A stretch of DNA of 18,383 nucleotides from positions 1-18,383 of the forward strand of contig DFSH01000061.1 in assembly GCA_002378565.1 (NCBI GenBank), read 5' to 3'. Under the pieces are notes generated by a model, which ran no database searches, was not told the DNA's origin, and saw nothing but the letters and a program-made list of their open reading frames with translations. Position 1 is the stretch's first letter; every line of letters begins with the position of its first letter. The DNA is from Flavobacteriales bacterium UBA3442. Lineage in GTDB: Bacteria; Bacteroidota; Bacteroidia; Flavobacteriales; Schleiferiaceae. Shown piece after piece: positions 14,912-18,383 of the stretch. The translations under genes and the position numbers were made by a program.

Positions 14912-17443
14912 TCAAACCCCCTCATTGCGGCTGAATGCGGCTTGATTGAATGAACGATGGCTTTCAATGAATGTCCGATTGCTGTCGGGCTCCTCGCTCC
15001 ATTCATATTCGTACTTGCTTTCTTCGCTGGATGGCGCCTCTTTGCCTTTGCCTTGAAGAGCTGACTTGATTTCATCCCCTTGAGAGTTCCAATCATCTTT
15101 GATGCTTTGACCGATATCCTCCTTCAAGGATTTGCTGTCGAGTTTGAACTGCAAATCATCCACTGACCCGTACAGTTTCATGGGGATCCAGACGGGGCCT
15201 CGGTCATCCTGCACAGCGATGTAATTCCGCAGGTTTTTGGAACCGTCACTGTTGCCAATGCCACTCAAGTCACGCAAATTCATCCTCAAGGTGAAGTCCA
15301 TGACATTGTCAAAGCTGTGACTGCCTTCTACCTTGAGAACCAAGGCATTATTTTCCAAGGTCATCTGAGGGATGGTGATGATTTCATTGGCGATGCGAAG
15401 CTGGTTTTCCAGCGTGCCAAAGCGCACATCGACCAGATCAGTGACGTCAGCAAATCGCGCCAAATCCAACAGGGGACTGTAGTTCTGCAATCGCCCATTG
15501 GCCACAGAGAAGTCGGCAGATGCCGTGAATTGATCGGATAGCAAATCCCAGTTATCATCCCACTCAAACTGGAGACTGACTTGTGCGCTGAGCATGCCTG
15601 ACAGGTTTTCGTGGGTGATCTGATCTTGGCCAAAGTCTTGCCATTCATCCATGAACTTTTCCAGATTCACATGACTCAATAAGCCTTGAAAAGACAAGCT
15701 GTGATGTCCTTCATCGAGTGGCATGAAGAAGGCATTGCCTGAAAGCAAGCCACCAGCATGGCTGAGCCGGAGTTTGTCAATTTTCACATTTAACCCTGTG
15801 CCAACCAAGTTGGCACTGACATCGGTGGCTTGAATGCCATCGTAAAGCATGGATTGGCAGTTCATATGGACTCGGTGATGGTCTGCCCATGGAATGCCAT
15901 CATCCGGTTCACCTGTGAGGTTGGCATTCCAGATTTCAGAACCAATCAAGTCTTCAATCACCCACCGCTTGCCCGTGAGGGTTAGGTCATGGGTCATGGG
16001 TCCACTTGCTGCCAATGCCTGGTGAATGATGCCTTCTGCTTTAGCAACAGTGCTTCCTGTTTGTACGCTGGCATTGATCAGGTGAACATCTTGTCCGTGG
16101 AGTTCCACCGTGGCAGAGTGCACGATCAGGGGTTGCTTCGCTCCCTCAATGGCAAAATGCCCATCCGTGATTTGCAAGCCCCCTGACCAGATGGCAGGCC
16201 ATAAGCCTTCAGATGAAATGGCTTCCATGGAAGTGAAGGATCTCTTGAAGCCAACGCTACCGTTGACTTGGCCTGATGAACCGTCCCACGTGGTCAGCTT
16301 AAGCCAATGCATCCAGTCCATCCATGGGGAGTTGAAGTCAAGCGTCGCTGCCAAGTTGGGCTGATTCAGGTTGTCTAGACGGAAAGATCCGCCAAGCACA
16401 GAACCTCTTGACTTGCCAGTGAATGCCGTCATGGATAGGGTGGAGCTTGTCAAGCTGTTGAATCGACCGTTGTCAAAATGGACACTTGCTGTGATATTGT
16501 TTGCATCAAGCCAGCCATTGGAAACATTGAGCTTGCCTTGTGTCCATTCCCCATCTGCATGGATGTCCAAGCCCTGATCTGTAGAGGTGATGTCAACGGT
16601 CAGATCCATCAGGCCATCAATCTGTGCCATGTCTGGGTCTGGAACCAATGAAGATGGCATCAGGTGCAAAATCTCTTCAATGTCCAGAGCCTTAGCCTGC
16701 ATTGACCATTGGCTGCCTGACTCATCCATTTGACCGGTCAGGTCCATGGCCCATTGGTTGACTTCAAGCCGCCCTGATTGCATGACGGTGACCTGGCCAT
16801 CGCCTAGCATGTCCATGCTACCGCGAATAATCATGTGTTCATCGTTCCATGAGGGCATATCCAGCTCCCAATCTGCCACTGCCTCAATCAAGTTGCTATC
16901 AGTTTTCCCCTTCAAGCGCATGCGATGGGCCAGGAACTGCGTGCTCCATGGCTGCTCACCGTCACTCAGTAGGTGCACCTGGCTGTTAAGAACGGTGAGG
17001 CCTTTGAGGTCAATTTGCGCGCTCTTTGACCCTTTGTCAGCAAGGATGTTGAAGTTGCCATCGCCATTGCTGTCCCAATGCAAATAGACTTTGCCACCTT
17101 TTGCTGTGATGCGCTGGAGGATGGTTTTCCCGCGCAATGCGGGCAGCAATTTGAACTGGGCATAAACCGTTGAGAAATACATCAAGGTGTCCAGCCCCTT
17201 TTCATCTGTGGGGTCTGCGATATAGAAATCATCCAAGCGCAATGAGATGTCAGGAAATTGCCCAAACAAATCAATGGCTAGATTGTCCACACTGGCTTTT
17301 GCGCTCAGATTGTCATTGACAGCGCCAAGAAAACGGCTTGTCAATGCGTCAGAACTGCTCTGAACATAGAGCAACAATGATCCACCTGTCAGCAATAACA
17401 GACCTGAGGTCCATGCCAATAAACGGATCAATCGTTTGATCAT
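14912..17443 (-). CDS. AsmA-like envelope protein
   Basis: This 843-residue protein has one N-terminal transmembrane anchor (about 7-27, WTSGLLLLTGGSLLLYVQ) and a very long, beta-rich, presumably periplasmic body. The opening after the anchor (AKASVDNLAIDLFGQFPDIS, then LRLDDFYIAD) is the normal AsmA start, and the region from about 600 to 770 (with NGRLQNYSPLLDLARFADV and RMNLRDLSGIG) matches the AsmA C-terminal region. AsmA/TamB/YhdP-type proteins are thought to bridge inner and outer membranes for phospholipid transport or outer-membrane homeostasis. The last 45 residues form a charged, low-complexity tail (EESKYEYEWSEEPDSN). The start ATG shares one base with the stop of the pseudouridine synthase gene (TAATG), so the pair is probably co-translated. 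Confidence 0.8.
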   Translation of the reverse strand: MIKRLIRLLAWTSGLLLLTGGSLLLYVQSSSDALTSRFLGAVNDNLSAKASVDNLAIDLFGQFPDISLRLDDFYIADPTDEKGLDTLMYFSTVYAQFKLLPALRGKTILQRITAKGGKVYLHWDSNGDGNFNILADKGSKSAQIDLKGLTVLNSQVHLLSDGEQPWSTQFLAHRMRLKGKTDSNLIEAVADWELDMPSWNDEHMIIRGSMDMLGDGQVTVMQSGRLEVNQWAMDLTGQMDESGSQWSMQAKALDIEEILHLMPSSLVPDPDMAQIDGLMDLTVDITSTDQGLDIHADGEWTQGKLNVSNGWLDANNITASVHFDNGRFNSLTSSTLSMTAFTGKSRGSVLGGSFRLDNLNQPNLAATLDFNSPWMDWMHWLKLTTWDGSSGQVNGSVGFKRSFTSMEAISSEGLWPAIWSGGLQITDGHFAIEGAKQPLIVHSATVELHGQDVHLINASVQTGSTVAKAEGIIHQALAASGPMTHDLTLTGKRWVIEDLIGSEIWNANLTGEPDDGIPWADHHRVHMNCQSMLYDGIQATDVSANLVGTGLNVKIDKLRLSHAGGLLSGNAFFMPLDEGHHSLSFQGLLSHVNLEKFMDEWQDFGQDQITHENLSGMLSAQVSLQFEWDDNWDLLSDQFTASADFSVANGRLQNYSPLLDLARFADVTDLVDVRFGTLENQLRIANEIITIPQMTLENNALVLKVEGSHSFDNVMDFTLRMNLRDLSGIGNSDGSKNLRNYIAVQDDRGPVWIPMKLYGSVDDLQFKLDSKSLKEDIGQSIKDDWNSQGDEIKSALQGKGKEAPSSEESKYEYEWSEEPDSNRTFIESHRSFNQAAFSRNEGV

Positions 17444-18383
17444 TAAATCATTTTCAAGAAACCAACTTCCTTCTCACTTAAGAAACGGAATTGTCCGCGG
17501 TTTAATTGCTTCTTGGTTAATCCTGCAAAACTGGTGCGGTCCAATTTGGTGACTTCATAGCCAAGGTGCTCAAACAAGCGACGCACAATGCGGTTGCGTC
17601 CCAAGTGGATTTCAATCCCAACCAAGGTGTGGTTGTCTGCATTAGGCATCTCAATTTTGTCAACAGGAACGAGTCCGTCATTGAGTGTGACACCTTCTTT
17701 GATGGCTTCCAAATCAGCAGGAGATAAGGGCTTATCCAATGTGGCCAAGTAGATTTTTGGTGCGCCATTGCTGGGGTGCATCAACTTCTTTGCCAGGTCT
17801 CCATCGTTGGTGAATAGTAAAGTGCCAGTGGTGGCACGATCCAATCGGCCAACAGGGTAGATCCGCTCTTTGCATGCATCGCCTATCAAGTCCATGACGG
17901 TCTTGCGGGCCTTTTCGTCTTCAACGGTGGTGATGAAGCCTTTCGGCTTGTTCATCAAGAGGTAAACGGGTTTTTCTGCTTTGAGTTTTTCACCGGCATA
18001 TTTCACCTCATCAGTTGGGTTGACTTTGTGACCCATTTCTGTGACCACTACGCCATTGACTGTCACCATGCCATCTTCGATCAGCTTGTCAGCTTCACGT
18101 CGTGAGCAGATGCCTGCGTGTGCGATGAATCGGTTCAAGCGAATGTTCTCTGAACCCAAGGCACGCTCTTCTGCGGTGACGTGTCGTAGACCGCCACTGC
18201 GTGACCTGAACTCTCTTGAGTAGCCTCCGTCATCTTTGCGCGTGTCACGGTTGTCACTGTTGTAGCTGGCGCCATCCTGTTGTTCGCGGTTGTAGCCACT
18301 ACCACCTTCTGAGCGGTTGTCTCTGTTGTAACCTCCGGTTGAACGGCTGTCACCACCACTTGAGCGGTTGTCTCTGTTGTAGC
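17443..18383 (-). CDS. rluB: 23S rRNA pseudouridine synthase (RluB/RsuA type) with repetitive N-terminal extension, 5' end cut by window edge
   Basis: There are 312 codons visible and the frame is open through base 18383. The C-terminal 235 residues are a standard RsuA/RluB/RluE/RluF enzyme that isomerises uridine in rRNA. An S4 RNA-binding domain starts at IRLNRFIAHAGICSRREADK, and the catalytic aspartate is in VGRLDRATTGTLLFTNDGD (Asp181 of the visible part). The C-terminal region has HLGRNRIVRRLFEHLGYEV. A TTG at 18157-18159 could be taken as a start, but the upstream 74 codons are open, contain no stop and encode a Gly/Asn/Arg/Ser/Tyr-rich extension built on YNRDNRS-like units, so the true start is probably to the right of the window. 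Such basic disordered extensions are seen in Bacteroidota homologues and may help bind RNA. Whether it is RluB or RsuA in specificity is not decidable. Confidence 0.85.
   Translation of the reverse strand, partial: YNRDNRSSGGDSRSTGGYNRDNRSEGGSGYNREQQDGASYNSDNRDTRKDDGGYSREFRSRSGGLRHVTAEERALGSENIRLNRFIAHAGICSRREADKLIEDGMVTVNGVVVTEMGHKVNPTDEVKYAGEKLKAEKPVYLLMNKPKGFITTVEDEKARKTVMDLIGDACKERIYPVGRLDRATTGTLLFTNDGDLAKKLMHPSNGAPKIYLATLDKPLSPADLEAIKEGVTLNDGLVPVDKIEMPNADNHTLVGIEIHLGRNRIVRRLFEHLGYEVTKLDRTSFAGLTKKQLNRGQFRFLSEKEVGFLKMI
18310..18381 (-). repeat. 51-bp-period coding repeat in the pseudouridine synthase extension
   Basis: The 21-base string at 18310-18330 is repeated exactly at 18361-18381, a spacing of 51 bases (17 codons). 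Each copy encodes YNRDNRS. Two decayed units (YNREQQD and YNSDNRD) follow downstream in the protein. The array probably continues past the window edge. Confidence 0.75.

Noticed and set aside
1..18383. Defence island, CRISPR array, toxin-antitoxin pair, prophage or insertion sequence.
   Set aside because: No transposase, integrase, Cas, restriction or toxin-like protein and no repeat-spacer array was seen; nearly all the sequence is taken up by recognisable core genes.

Overview
The window looks like the chromosome of a member of the Bacteroidota, probably a Flavobacteriales-type marine or aquatic lineage with roughly half G+C. Three things point there. The gene order CBS protein - NAD kinase - DUF6089/PorG-like protein - UppS - BamA - OmpH - OmpH - MurI, with pdxJ divergent from it, is a familiar Bacteroidota arrangement. 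There are two type IX secretion (T9SS) signatures: a PorG-like outer-membrane protein and a protein carrying a type B C-terminal sorting domain. The promoters carry the Bacteroidota -7 motif TAnnTTTG rather than a TATAAT box. No rRNA, tRNA, CRISPR array, insertion sequence or phage gene was recognised.

Layout. 1-190 is the start of a leftward MBL-fold hydrolase that runs off the left edge. 191-440 is non-coding. 441-1721 (-) is a TviB-type UDP-sugar dehydrogenase, divergent from a rightward operon 1780-5508: ABC exporter subunit, RsmB-family rRNA methyltransferase and MurQ etherase, with overlapping ends. That operon collides head-on with a long leftward operon (12785 down to 5505): CBS protein, NadK, PorG-like protein, UppS, BamA, two OmpH/Skp chaperones and MurI. 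The stop codons of murQ and murI share one CTAG. A rightward pair, pdxJ plus an alpha/beta hydrolase (12859-14420), is divergent from the CBS gene and ends at a bidirectional terminator. The right third is leftward: an RluB-type pseudouridine synthase with a repetitive Gly/Asn/Arg/Ser N-terminal extension (open at the right edge), an AsmA-like envelope protein, and a small secreted protein that is almost only a T9SS sorting domain.

How the genes fit together. The leftward operon is mainly envelope building. UppS makes the lipid carrier, MurI makes D-glutamate, OmpH chaperones deliver outer-membrane proteins, BamA inserts them, and PorG is a T9SS outer-membrane component. MurQ recycles cell-wall amino sugar, AsmA-like proteins belong to the envelope lipid/OMP homeostasis class, and the TviB-type enzyme supplies an acidic sugar nucleotide for surface polysaccharide.

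The most unusual signal is regulatory. At four transcription-unit starts (1721, 1780, 12785, 14884) a perfect TAnnTTTG motif lies exactly four bases before the start codon, which predicts leaderless mRNAs. I found no convincing undescribed multi-gene system; most of the window is recognisable core genome.
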